Below the pieces are notes generated by a model. The model had not been told where the DNA came from and searched no databases. It was given only the letters and a program-made list of their open reading frames with translations. Position numbers and translations under genes: made by a program. From contig URVA01000035.1 in assembly GCA_900551155.1 (NCBI GenBank), forward strand, positions 1 to 13,205: a DNA stretch of 13,205 bases, read 5' to 3'. Source of the stretch: an uncultured Eggerthella sp. Its GTDB lineage: Bacteria > Actinomycetota > Coriobacteriia > Coriobacteriales > Eggerthellaceae. This document shows, piece after piece, positions 7,412 through 12,954 of the stretch. Each line of letters begins with the position of its first letter. Positions within the stretch are counted from its first letter, which is position 1.

Positions 7412-8347
7412 TTAATATTTGTAGAATCCTTCACCCGCGTTAACGCCAAGTTTGCCTTCGTCAATGTAGCTCTTTAACATTGCCTGAATTTTTCCTGCGA
7501 CAGTGTCGGGATTTTTCGAATCAGGGTTGAGCGCATTGACATTGTATGCCGTCGTAAGCCCTACAATATCCAAGATCTGAAACGGCCCAACAGGAGCGCC
7601 CGTGCCAAGACGCCAGGTTTTGTCGATAGTTTCGATATCAGCAACGCCTGTTGCCGCAAGCATTTCTGCTGAATTGAGCAAAGGCACCAACATACTGTTC
7701 AAGATGTATCCAGGTTGTTCCTTCTTTAGGCAGAGTGGAACCATACCGATTGCTTTTGCGAATTCAACGACCTGGTCATAGTAGCGCTGTTCAGTGCGTG
7801 CATGTCCCATTATTTCAGCAGTGTTATTGCGCCAAATTTCATTGGCAAAGTGAAGAGCAAGATATTTTTCGGGGCGACCAGTGTAATCAGCAAATGCACT
7901 GGGCAGCATCGTAGAAGAATTTGTGCACACTACGGTGTGTTCTGGTAGGTGCTTTGCGGCTTCTGTGTAAAATGCAATCTTTTGTTCAGGATCTTCCGCG
8001 ATTGCCTCAATAACTAAATCAGCATCTTTAAACGCTTCTTCGTAGCTCGTGGTAAGGGTGAGGCTTTCATAAGCTTGAATCGCTTGCTGTTTAAGGGTAT
8101 CTATTTCTTCAGCAGAAATATTAGGCGAATCTGCTAAGCCACGCGCATAGGCGGCAGAGTTTGTTTTCATTGCTTCGAGGGTAGATACATATATATCGCG
8201 AAAACGTTCAAGCTTTGGACGAGCGCGATCGATAGAGGCATCGGTTCTGAGCCAGATGGTTACGTCGAATCCTTTGTAGGCGCTTTGCAAGGCAATTTGA
8301 CTTCCGAGAACTCCGCCTCCAGCTACAACAACTTTTTTGAAGTTCAT
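7412..8347 (-). CDS. 3-hydroxyacyl-CoA dehydrogenase family protein
   Basis: A 311-residue cytoplasmic NAD-dependent dehydrogenase of the 3-hydroxybutyryl-CoA dehydrogenase family, which interconverts 3-hydroxyacyl-CoA and 3-ketoacyl-CoA. The Rossmann motif GGGVLG is at 10-15. Active-site elements are NSST (143-146), ALHF with H166 as catalytic base, a nearby glutamate (E178), and N217 in PGYILNS. The C-terminal helical dimerisation domain follows from about 210. The segment HFANEIWRNNTAEIM differs from the HFFNP found in classical butyrate-pathway enzymes, so the true acyl substrate is uncertain. The start is fixed by AGGAGG a few bases before the ATG at 8347. No thiolase, crotonase or acyl-CoA dehydrogenase lies alongside. 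A perfect 25-bp palindrome sits 51 bases upstream, suggesting specific control. Confidence 0.9.
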   Translation of the reverse strand: MNFKKVVVAGGGVLGSQIALQSAYKGFDVTIWLRTDASIDRARPKLERFRDIYVSTLEAMKTNSAAYARGLADSPNISAEEIDTLKQQAIQAYESLTLTTSYEEAFKDADLVIEAIAEDPEQKIAFYTEAAKHLPEHTVVCTNSSTMLPSAFADYTGRPEKYLALHFANEIWRNNTAEIMGHARTEQRYYDQVVEFAKAIGMVPLCLKKEQPGYILNSMLVPLLNSAEMLAATGVADIETIDKTWRLGTGAPVGPFQILDIVGLTTAYNVNALNPDSKNPDTVAGKIQAMLKSYIDEGKLGVNAGEGFYKY

Positions 8348-8397
8348 AATGACCTCCTTGATAGGGAGTTTCTGTATGTTCTATCTATACTCGAAGA

Positions 8398-8422
8398 AAA
8401 TGTTTCTAAATTAGAAACATTT
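8398..8422. promoter_or_regulatory. Perfect 25-bp palindrome, probable operator
   Basis: AAATGTTTCTAA (8398-8409) and TTAGAAACATTT (8411-8422) are perfect 12-bp arms around a single A. It lies in the 307-base space between the divergent hydroxyacyl-CoA dehydrogenase and GNAT genes, where the leftward promoter should be (a TATAGA -10 candidate lies just downstream at about 8385-8390 on the minus strand). It is typical in size for a dimeric repressor such as a TetR or MarR family member. Confidence 0.75.
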
Positions 8423-8560
8423 ATATTGATAGTGAACTGTTAGCTAAAGGGCTTGTTTTAAGAAGAAAAGCAACAGAAACAAACAGATGGGGAATAACGA
8501 AGTATTGCGTTTAAGATCGCGCCTAGTTTAATAGCGCATAGTACTTCTCAAGAATGAACT

Positions 8561-8570
8561 TGTTTCTAAA
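8561..8570. promoter_or_regulatory. Second copy of the operator half-site
   Basis: TGTTTCTAAA repeats 8401-8410 of the 25-bp palindrome exactly, 160 bases further right and on the side of the GNAT gene. Only one half is present. Confidence 0.4.
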
Positions 8571-8585
8571 AGTGTGAGAAGATGG

Positions 8586-8612
8586 GTGCGTCAAGTGCAT
8601 CAAGTGCGTTAA
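8586..8612. repeat. Three tandem 9-bp repeats upstream of the GNAT gene
   Basis: GTGCGTCAA (8586), GTGCATCAA (8595) and GTGCGTTAA (8604) follow one another with no gap; a fourth degenerate unit may begin at 8613. They lie 43-69 bases before the GNAT start codon, in its leader or promoter. Confidence 0.6.
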
Positions 8613-8654
8613 GTCGTTGCTCGCATTAAGGTAATTCAGAAGGATTGATATCGC

Positions 8655-9317
8655 ATGGAACTTCCAGAGCTAATTAGGATTCAGCTAAACCAGACCGATC
8701 TTTTGCGTAAAGCTGCCAAAATGATGGGCACAAGCTTCATGGAAGAGATGTGGTTTATTACCTGGCTTAGTGCCCTTGATGAAATCGGTACGTCTGAGTC
8801 TCGTAAAGAAGAGCTTATGCATGCTGTGTTCATGGATGATCTGACTAGCCATGCGCCTTATCAAGGCGTATATGCGCTACCTGATTTAAGCGCGGTTACG
8901 GGAGGTTATCTGTATAGCGATCTGGACGGTATGACTCATAGTGCTATAGAAGAACAATCAGGTAAGTACTTCTTGGAAACTGCAACCAAGCAAGAGCTAG
9001 AACTTCTTGATGCGCAGGCGCAAAAGATGGAAGCCATTTCAGAATTTGATTGGGCGCGTGTTTTAGAACAAGACAATGACCATATATATTTCTATGCATG
9101 GGCCGTGGATCCGCAAGCTCGAGGTACAGGAGCTCTTCGTAAATTACTTACGCCAATATTTAAGTATGCTGATGAACATAACCTTAATTGCTATTTAGAT
9201 TGCTACGCTGACAGACTCCAGCACATGTATGAGCATTTAGGTTTTGAATTAATCGATGAATTGCATTCTCCTGATTTCGAGGTTTATGAGCGAAGGATGA
9301 TTCGTAGACCTCGGTAA
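8655..9317 (+). CDS. GNAT family acetyltransferase
   Basis: A 220-residue cytoplasmic protein. The C-terminal half carries the GNAT acetyl-CoA-binding motif A, AVDPQARGTGALRKLL (150-165, with Q154-A-R-G-T-G159), followed by LQHMYEHLGFELIDE (188-202), the usual motif B. The N-terminal half (1-130) has no recognised domain and is longer than in minimal GNATs. Acetyl or another acyl group transfer from CoA to an amine is expected; the acceptor is unknown. AGAAGGA precedes the ATG at 8655. It is divergent from the hydroxyacyl-CoA dehydrogenase and convergent with the peptidase gene, so it is probably transcribed alone. Confidence 0.82.
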   Translation: MELPELIRIQLNQTDLLRKAAKMMGTSFMEEMWFITWLSALDEIGTSESRKEELMHAVFMDDLTSHAPYQGVYALPDLSAVTGGYLYSDLDGMTHSAIEEQSGKYFLETATKQELELLDAQAQKMEAISEFDWARVLEQDNDHIYFYAWAVDPQARGTGALRKLLTPIFKYADEHNLNCYLDCYADRLQHMYEHLGFELIDELHSPDFEVYERRMIRRPR

Positions 9318-9357
9318 TGATAAAGGTATCAGCATGGGTACTTGGTAAAAAGGTCTT

Positions 9358-9380
9358 GCTCTCCTAGATATAAGAGGAGC
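9358..9380. terminator. Weak hairpin between the convergent GNAT and peptidase genes
   Basis: GCTCTCCT (9358-9365) and AGAGGAGC (9373-9380) pair over 8 positions with one mismatch and one G-U pair, in the 63-base gap between two convergent genes. Rightward it is followed only by TTATTG. Leftward the T-run (9347-9351 read on the minus strand) is a few bases away. It may be a weak two-way terminator. Confidence 0.35.
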
Positions 9381-10463
9381 TTATTGCCACTGATCAAGTA
9401 CTTGTTTGCACAACTCTGGGTTTAAATCTTGAGCTGCAGGAAGTCCGCAGGCGGAATGTGCCAACGCCGCTGCACGAAGAATTGCTCCTTGCATTGCTTC
9501 AGTTGCCATGACGGCAACAAGATCAAAAGCGGCTTCTTGTTTGCCTGAAGCCATAGTGAAGATAGTGTCACCATCGGCAGAGGTATGAACAGGCTTAATG
9601 GTACGTGCGTAGGCATCGTGCGTGATGGAAGAAACTTTTTGACATTGAGCTTTGGTGAGCTTTGCGTTGGTCAGGACAACACCAATAGTGGTGTTAGTAC
9701 AAGGAGTCGTGCAGCCTTCTTGTTGTGATGTGGAAGCTGCATCAGTTGAAACGGTAGTCGACTCGCTCGTTGCCGAACCCGAATTATCCGGTGCCATTGA
9801 AAGCAGCACAGGATCAAGCGGATTCATGAGTAAGCCATTAGTGCTTTCCTTAATGTTTCGATGTCCAGCAAGGGGAGTACCGTCAGGTAAACATACGGTA
9901 CCTAATGCATTAACCGCAACAATTGCAACAGCAATAACATCGCCGCACCGAACGCCATATATACCAAGTCCCGATTTTGTTGCTTGTACAGGATCAAGCA
10001 TTTTGCCAACAGTAGCACCGCAGCCAGCACCGACGTTTCCTTCGGCAATCGGTGCATTATCTAGTGCACTGCGAGTAGCTTGCGCACCCATTTCTGCAGT
10101 TGGGTGTTCTGGTTTACCGTAAGGCAAATCAAACAAGCACGCTCCCACAACGATAGGAACATGTAATCCGCATAGTTCAAAACCAATATTGCGTTTTGCC
10201 AATTCTTGCATAACGCCCGTAGAAGACTCTAAGCCAAAAGCGCTGCCGCCAGAAAGCACGACAGCATGTACTGCCTCTACCATGTTTTCAGGTTTTAACA
10301 GATCGGTTTCGCGTGTTGCGGGACCTCCACCGCGAACGTCTACACTACAAGCAGCGCCTTCTAGTGATACGACCACGGTACATCCCGTTGCGGCTTCTTC
10401 GTTGTTTGCGTGGCCGACATGGAATTCTGGTAAGTCGGATAGCGTTGCTTTAGTGAACTGCAT
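9381..10463 (-). CDS. P1 family peptidase (DmpA/aminopeptidase-like, self-processing)
   Basis: A 360-residue protein of the DmpA/BapA family: Ntn-type hydrolases that cut themselves once to expose a catalytic N-terminal Ser/Thr and then release N-terminal residues or hydrolyse small amides. Recognisable motifs are VRGGGPATRETDLL (43-56), VVLSGGSAFGLES (68-80), EGNVGAGCGATVGK (141-154) and NTTIGVVLTNAKLTK (257-271). By family analogy cleavage is expected at N257/T258, giving a threonine nucleophile. Just before this site is a Ser/Thr-rich, probably flexible segment (226-256) with C251 and C255. The start at 10463 is set by AGGAGC 6 bases upstream; the longer frame to 10526 has no such site. 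There is no signal peptide, so it is probably cytoplasmic. It follows the ABC-F gene on the same strand, but the 193-base gap and its own -10 element suggest independent transcription. Confidence 0.9.
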   Translation of the reverse strand: MQFTKATLSDLPEFHVGHANNEEAATGCTVVVSLEGAACSVDVRGGGPATRETDLLKPENMVEAVHAVVLSGGSAFGLESSTGVMQELAKRNIGFELCGLHVPIVVGACLFDLPYGKPEHPTAEMGAQATRSALDNAPIAEGNVGAGCGATVGKMLDPVQATKSGLGIYGVRCGDVIAVAIVAVNALGTVCLPDGTPLAGHRNIKESTNGLLMNPLDPVLLSMAPDNSGSATSESTTVSTDAASTSQQEGCTTPCTNTTIGVVLTNAKLTKAQCQKVSSITHDAYARTIKPVHTSADGDTIFTMASGKQEAAFDLVAVMATEAMQGAILRAAALAHSACGLPAAQDLNPELCKQVLDQWQ

Positions 10464-10493
10464 AAAGGTGCTCCTATCAATGTCTCTAAAGTG

Positions 10494-10499
10494 AGTATA
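10494..10499 (-). promoter_or_regulatory. Probable -10 element for the P1 peptidase gene
   Basis: Read leftward, TATACT at 10499-10494 is preceded by TG one base upstream (an extended -10, TGCTATACT). No strong -35 is seen. The transcript would start about 25 bases before the start codon. Confidence 0.45.
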
Positions 10500-10607
10500 G
10501 CAAGCGCACGCACAATGCGGCATCATGTCTTTGTAAGGAACAAAGTTCTAAGCGAAATCGGTATTACATCGTATTAGCTACACGCCGAATTGCTGCCAAG
10601 TAGCATC

Positions 10608-10673
10608 AATTTCTATTGATTACTTAAGCTCAATAGTGGCGTCGAATTTCCATCGATTACTTGAGCTCAATAG
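10608..10673. repeat. Duplicated 3' end of the ABC-F gene
   Basis: Two 29-base units, 10608-10636 and 10645-10673, lie 37 bases apart with 3 mismatches. The right copy contains the last codons and stop of the ABC-F gene (I-E-L-K-stop). The left copy lies downstream of the stop and would also encode IELK-stop. It is a local tandem duplication covering the gene end. Confidence 0.8.
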
Positions 10674-12144
10674 CTTCTGTGGTAGTCGCTTTCATGAATG
10701 CTTCATCGTGACTTACCAGCACCAAAGCACCTGGGAAGTTAGCGAGAGCCTGTTCAAGTGCTTCGATAGAATGTAAGTCCAGGTGATTAGTAGGTTCGTC
10801 CATGATAATTAGCTCAGGAGCATTCATAATTCCATAGGCTAAGAAAAGCTTTCGTGCCTCACCTGGACTGGTAGATGCACCTGACAAAATACGTTTTGGA
10901 TCAGAATTAAGCTGTGCCACTATAGAGAGTAATTTCCCCTTTTCTTCTTTTGGTAGAGCCGTAATTCTTGCAAGTAAGGTTTCACGATCGGACTTGGTAA
11001 GCTCTTGCGGCAGATGCAGTATTCGCAGAGGTGCCTGTTCTGCCTGATTTTGAAGTACCTGCAACAGTTCATTGATAAGCGTTGTTTTTCCAATGCCGTT
11101 AGGTCCACGTATTCCAAGATGGGTCGTATTTTCTAAGGTGATTGTTGGGATCGATCGTGTTTCACCTTGTGGGGTAGTCATGGTATGGGCAGGAAGATGC
11201 AAGAGCGTTTTGCGTGGCGACGGTGAAGCTTCAAGCCAAAGTGTGCTGTTGTATTCTTTGGCGATAAACATGCCAACAAGTTTGTCCTGTTCTTTGGCAA
11301 GTCGGGCATCCATATTTGCCGCCAAATATCCTGCTTTACCGTCTTGTCCTGTATAGATGGCAAGCTTTATTTTTGCTCGACCATCGCGATCGTGCTTATC
11401 TAAGTTTCGAGCACTTTTACGTGCTGCTGTTTGACTTGCCTTATTTGCTCGCTGTGCATATTCAGCTTGTAGTTTTTGCACTTTGGCTTTTTGGGCTTCT
11501 TTGGCGCGGGTCGCTGTAAGCGTATCTTGCTGTGCTTGTGCTTTTGCTTGAGAATATCCTCCAGGCCTCATAACAACCTGACTGCCTTCGAAACACAGGC
11601 AGTTGGAGGCGAGCGCATCAAGCAGTGTTCGATCATGAGAAATCAACAGACCAATACCTTTATAGGTAGCAAGTGCTTCTTGAATTTCAGCCCGACACAT
11701 AGCATCTACGTGATTGGTCGGTTCATCGAGCACTAAGAGTTCTGGTTCCATCCAAAGGGCGGTAGCAACTTGTATTTTCTTTTGTTCGCCACTACTCAAT
11801 TCAGTAAAACGCCAAAGCATGTCATCTTCAATGTTGAGGATACTGCGCAAATGCTGAGCTGTTGGACTGTAATCGCAGGCGAAACCGAAAAGCATAGAGG
11901 GTTCATTGCCTGCATCTTGTTCACAGTAAGCATAGGTTAATAAAGGCGTTACCGAACCAAGCTCGGGTGTGATAATGCCACAAGCAATGCGTGCAAGAGT
12001 ACTTTTGCCGCAGCCATTGTTGCCGATAATGCCAGTCCAACCACGCGAAAAGGTTGCGGACACGTTCGCAAGAGCAGGATTAGAGGCGCCTGGATAGGTA
12101 TAGGTAATATGAGATAAGGTAACTACAGAATTCGATTGAGTCAT
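10657..12144 (-). CDS. ABC-F ATPase, probable ribosome-protection (antibiotic resistance-like) protein
   Basis: A 495-residue protein with two ABC ATPase domains and no membrane segments, the ABC-F layout. Domain 1: Walker A GNNGCGKST (41-49), signature LSSGEQKK (116-123), Walker B LLVLDEPTNHVD (136-147), H170. Domain 2: Walker A GPNGIGKTT (347-355), degenerate signature TSPGEARK (425-432), Walker B LIIMDEPTNHLD (445-456), H479. Between them is a long charged, Ala/Lys/Gln-rich segment (about 195-295), the position of the ribosome-contacting linker in this family. Degenerate signatures and length fit the Lsa/Vga/Msr-like resistance group better than the housekeeping Uup/EttA group; this is inference. 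The start at 12144 is preferred, although the frame stays open to 12393, because domain 1 begins there and AGAAAG lies 9 bases before it. The long leader with an upstream ORF also suits a drug-inducible ABC-F gene. Confidence 0.88.
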   Translation of the reverse strand: MTQSNSVVTLSHITYTYPGASNPALANVSATFSRGWTGIIGNNGCGKSTLARIACGIITPELGSVTPLLTYAYCEQDAGNEPSMLFGFACDYSPTAQHLRSILNIEDDMLWRFTELSSGEQKKIQVATALWMEPELLVLDEPTNHVDAMCRAEIQEALATYKGIGLLISHDRTLLDALASNCLCFEGSQVVMRPGGYSQAKAQAQQDTLTATRAKEAQKAKVQKLQAEYAQRANKASQTAARKSARNLDKHDRDGRAKIKLAIYTGQDGKAGYLAANMDARLAKEQDKLVGMFIAKEYNSTLWLEASPSPRKTLLHLPAHTMTTPQGETRSIPTITLENTTHLGIRGPNGIGKTTLINELLQVLQNQAEQAPLRILHLPQELTKSDRETLLARITALPKEEKGKLLSIVAQLNSDPKRILSGASTSPGEARKLFLAYGIMNAPELIIMDEPTNHLDLHSIEALEQALANFPGALVLVSHDEAFMKATTTEAIELK

Positions 12145-12146
12145 GA

Positions 12147-12286
12147 TGAAGTTCTTTCTATTAGCGTACCGTGTATCTTTAGCTACTAGTAGCTTTGCAA
12201 GTGCACTATTGGCAATCAAGCCAACACGCCAACGGGGCAGTGGTACATAAGAGGTATAAACAGAGGGATATCTGTTTAGAACTTCA
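12147..12286 (-). promoter_or_regulatory. Probable translation attenuator of the ABC-F gene
   Basis: TGAAGTTCT within the leader ORF (minus strand, 12286-12278) is perfectly complementary over 9 bases to AGAACTTCA just before the ABC-F start (minus strand, 12155-12147). The latter covers the spacer and last two bases of the ABC-F Shine-Dalgarno (12159-12154). A ribosome held on the leader ORF would release the ABC-F site. Two further hairpins lie in the leader: TAAACAGA/TCTGTTTA (12257-12278) overlapping the leader stop, and CAAAGGC/GCCTTTG (12309-12333) upstream of the leader Shine-Dalgarno. Confidence 0.5.
12181..12194. repeat. 14-bp perfect palindrome in the ABC-F leader
   Basis: AGCTACTAGTAGCT is a perfect palindrome lying between the leader ORF and the ABC-F start. 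It is too tight to form a stable RNA hairpin without losing central pairs. It may be a DNA-binding site or may help bring the leader ORF and ribosome-binding region together. Confidence 0.4.
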
Positions 12287-12287
12287 C
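12276..12287 (-). CDS. Three-codon leader ORF upstream of the ABC-F gene
   Basis: Read leftward: AGGAG (12300-12296), 8 bases, then GTG AAG TTC TAA, encoding Met-Lys-Phe-stop. The Shine-Dalgarno is stronger and better spaced than that of the ABC-F gene itself. Its codons overlap the segment that can pair with the ABC-F ribosome-binding region. It is probably a regulatory leader peptide, not a functional protein. Confidence 0.5.
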   Translation of the reverse strand: MKF

Positions 12288-12383
12288 TGATCAATCTCCT
12301 AACACGAACAAAGGCTTGGCATATGGGCCTTTGCGGGGTGAATAAGTGTGGTAGCCTAAATACGTTTTGACTTACCAAGGGGG

Positions 12384-12411
12384 ATTCTATCACGCATGAG
12401 TACTAAATCAA
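12384..12411 (-). promoter_or_regulatory. Candidate promoter of the ABC-F gene
   Basis: Read leftward: -35 TTGATT (12411-12406), 16 bases, -10 TAGAAT (12389-12384). Transcription would begin near 12376, giving a leader of about 230 bases that includes the whole attenuator. The promoter overlaps the first codons of the divergent gene at 12396. Confidence 0.5.
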
Positions 12412-12773
12412 ATACGTCAAATTCGGATAGTAGTGCTCGTGCGAAAGACGTTAACGTCCACTTACAAGATAGCAATGTTTGTGCGAAAAATACTAACGTT
12501 CGCATGCAGGGCGTTACCGCTCGCGCTCAGGATTCTAACTTTTGCGTGCAGGATCCTAATGGACACTTCAAGAAAGCATCTTGCAATAAACCAACGTGGG
12601 ATCAAATCAATCAACAACTGAACAGAAAAGCATTCAAGAAAGGTTGTCCCCAGGGGTGGAATGCCCAGATGAGCAAAGCGGGATTGAATTCACGTGCTCA
12701 GAAGGGAATGGGTCCCAATAAAGCTTCTGGTCATAAAGGCGGTATTTCTCGCCAGGGATCAAAACGTGGTTAA
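12396..12773 (+). CDS. Small basic protein with seven-residue repeats, function unknown
   Basis: A 125-residue protein with no recognised family, signal peptide or membrane segment. Residues 15-63 fall into seven units of 7 residues roughly following (R/H/C)-x-(Q/K)-D-(S/V)-N-V, for example HLQDSNV, CAKNTNV and RAQDSNF; the last unit is degenerate. The C-terminal half begins KPTWDQINQQLNRKAF and becomes rich in Lys, Arg, Gly, Gln and Ser, ending GHKGGISRQGSKRG, which suggests nucleic-acid or ribosome binding (inference). AAGGGGGA lies 12 bases before the ATG, a rather long spacing. It is divergent from the ABC-F gene and overlaps its promoter. A chance ORF is possible, but the codon-phased 21-base repeat argues for real coding. 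Confidence 0.6.
   Translation: MSTKSNTSNSDSSARAKDVNVHLQDSNVCAKNTNVRMQGVTARAQDSNFCVQDPNGHFKKASCNKPTWDQINQQLNRKAFKKGCPQGWNAQMSKAGLNSRAQKGMGPNKASGHKGGISRQGSKRG
12438..12584 (+). repeat. 21-bp codon-phased repeat array
   Basis: Seven consecutive 21-base units encode the 7-residue repeats of the small basic protein. DNA identity between units is modest while the pattern (Q/K)-D-x-N persists, which indicates an old expansion kept at the protein level. Confidence 0.6.
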
Positions 12774-12797
12774 AAGTTTTTGCAAAACACTACGTTT

Positions 12798-12815
12798 ATT
12801 TCCGATATCGGAAAT
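12798..12815. promoter_or_regulatory. 18-bp perfect palindrome, probable operator
   Basis: ATTTCCGATATCGGAAAT is a perfect 18-bp palindrome, 24 bases after the small basic protein gene and about 140 bases before the secreted protein start. There is no T-run on either side, so an operator is more likely than a terminator. No regulator gene is present in the window. Confidence 0.6.
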
Positions 12816-12867
12816 TAGCCGACTGCGTCAAACTTCCTCTATTTGCATTCAACTTCCCGTAAAATAA

Positions 12868-12874
12868 GGGGGGG
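12868..12874. repeat. Seven-G homopolymer upstream of the secreted protein gene
   Basis: A run of seven G lies just after a TAAAAT -10-like hexamer (12860-12865) and 80 bases before the start codon at 12955. Runs of this kind can change length by slipped-strand replication. Confidence 0.6.
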
Positions 12875-12954
12875 ATACGTAACGAACGCTTCTAAACGAC
12901 TTTGATGGTTTTACTGGTAGTTTAGTTGCTGATTTGCAGCCAGGAAGGCGCCTT

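Noticed and set aside
7226..7477. Open frame directly after the dehydrogenase stop
   Set aside because: It starts without a ribosome binding site, runs through the terminator hairpin and overlaps the convergent gene; its peptide has no features.
9652..10122. 156-codon open frame antisense to the peptidase gene
   Set aside because: Shadow of the peptidase frame; no own ribosome binding site or domain.
10464..10526. Longer N-terminus for the P1 peptidase
   Set aside because: The extra residues are Cys/His-rich and unlike the family; AGGAGC is placed for the ATG at 10463.
10529..10545. Short hairpin CTTTGT/ACAAAG upstream of the peptidase promoter
   Set aside because: A 6-bp stem without a T-tract is expected by chance in a window of this size; no clear role.
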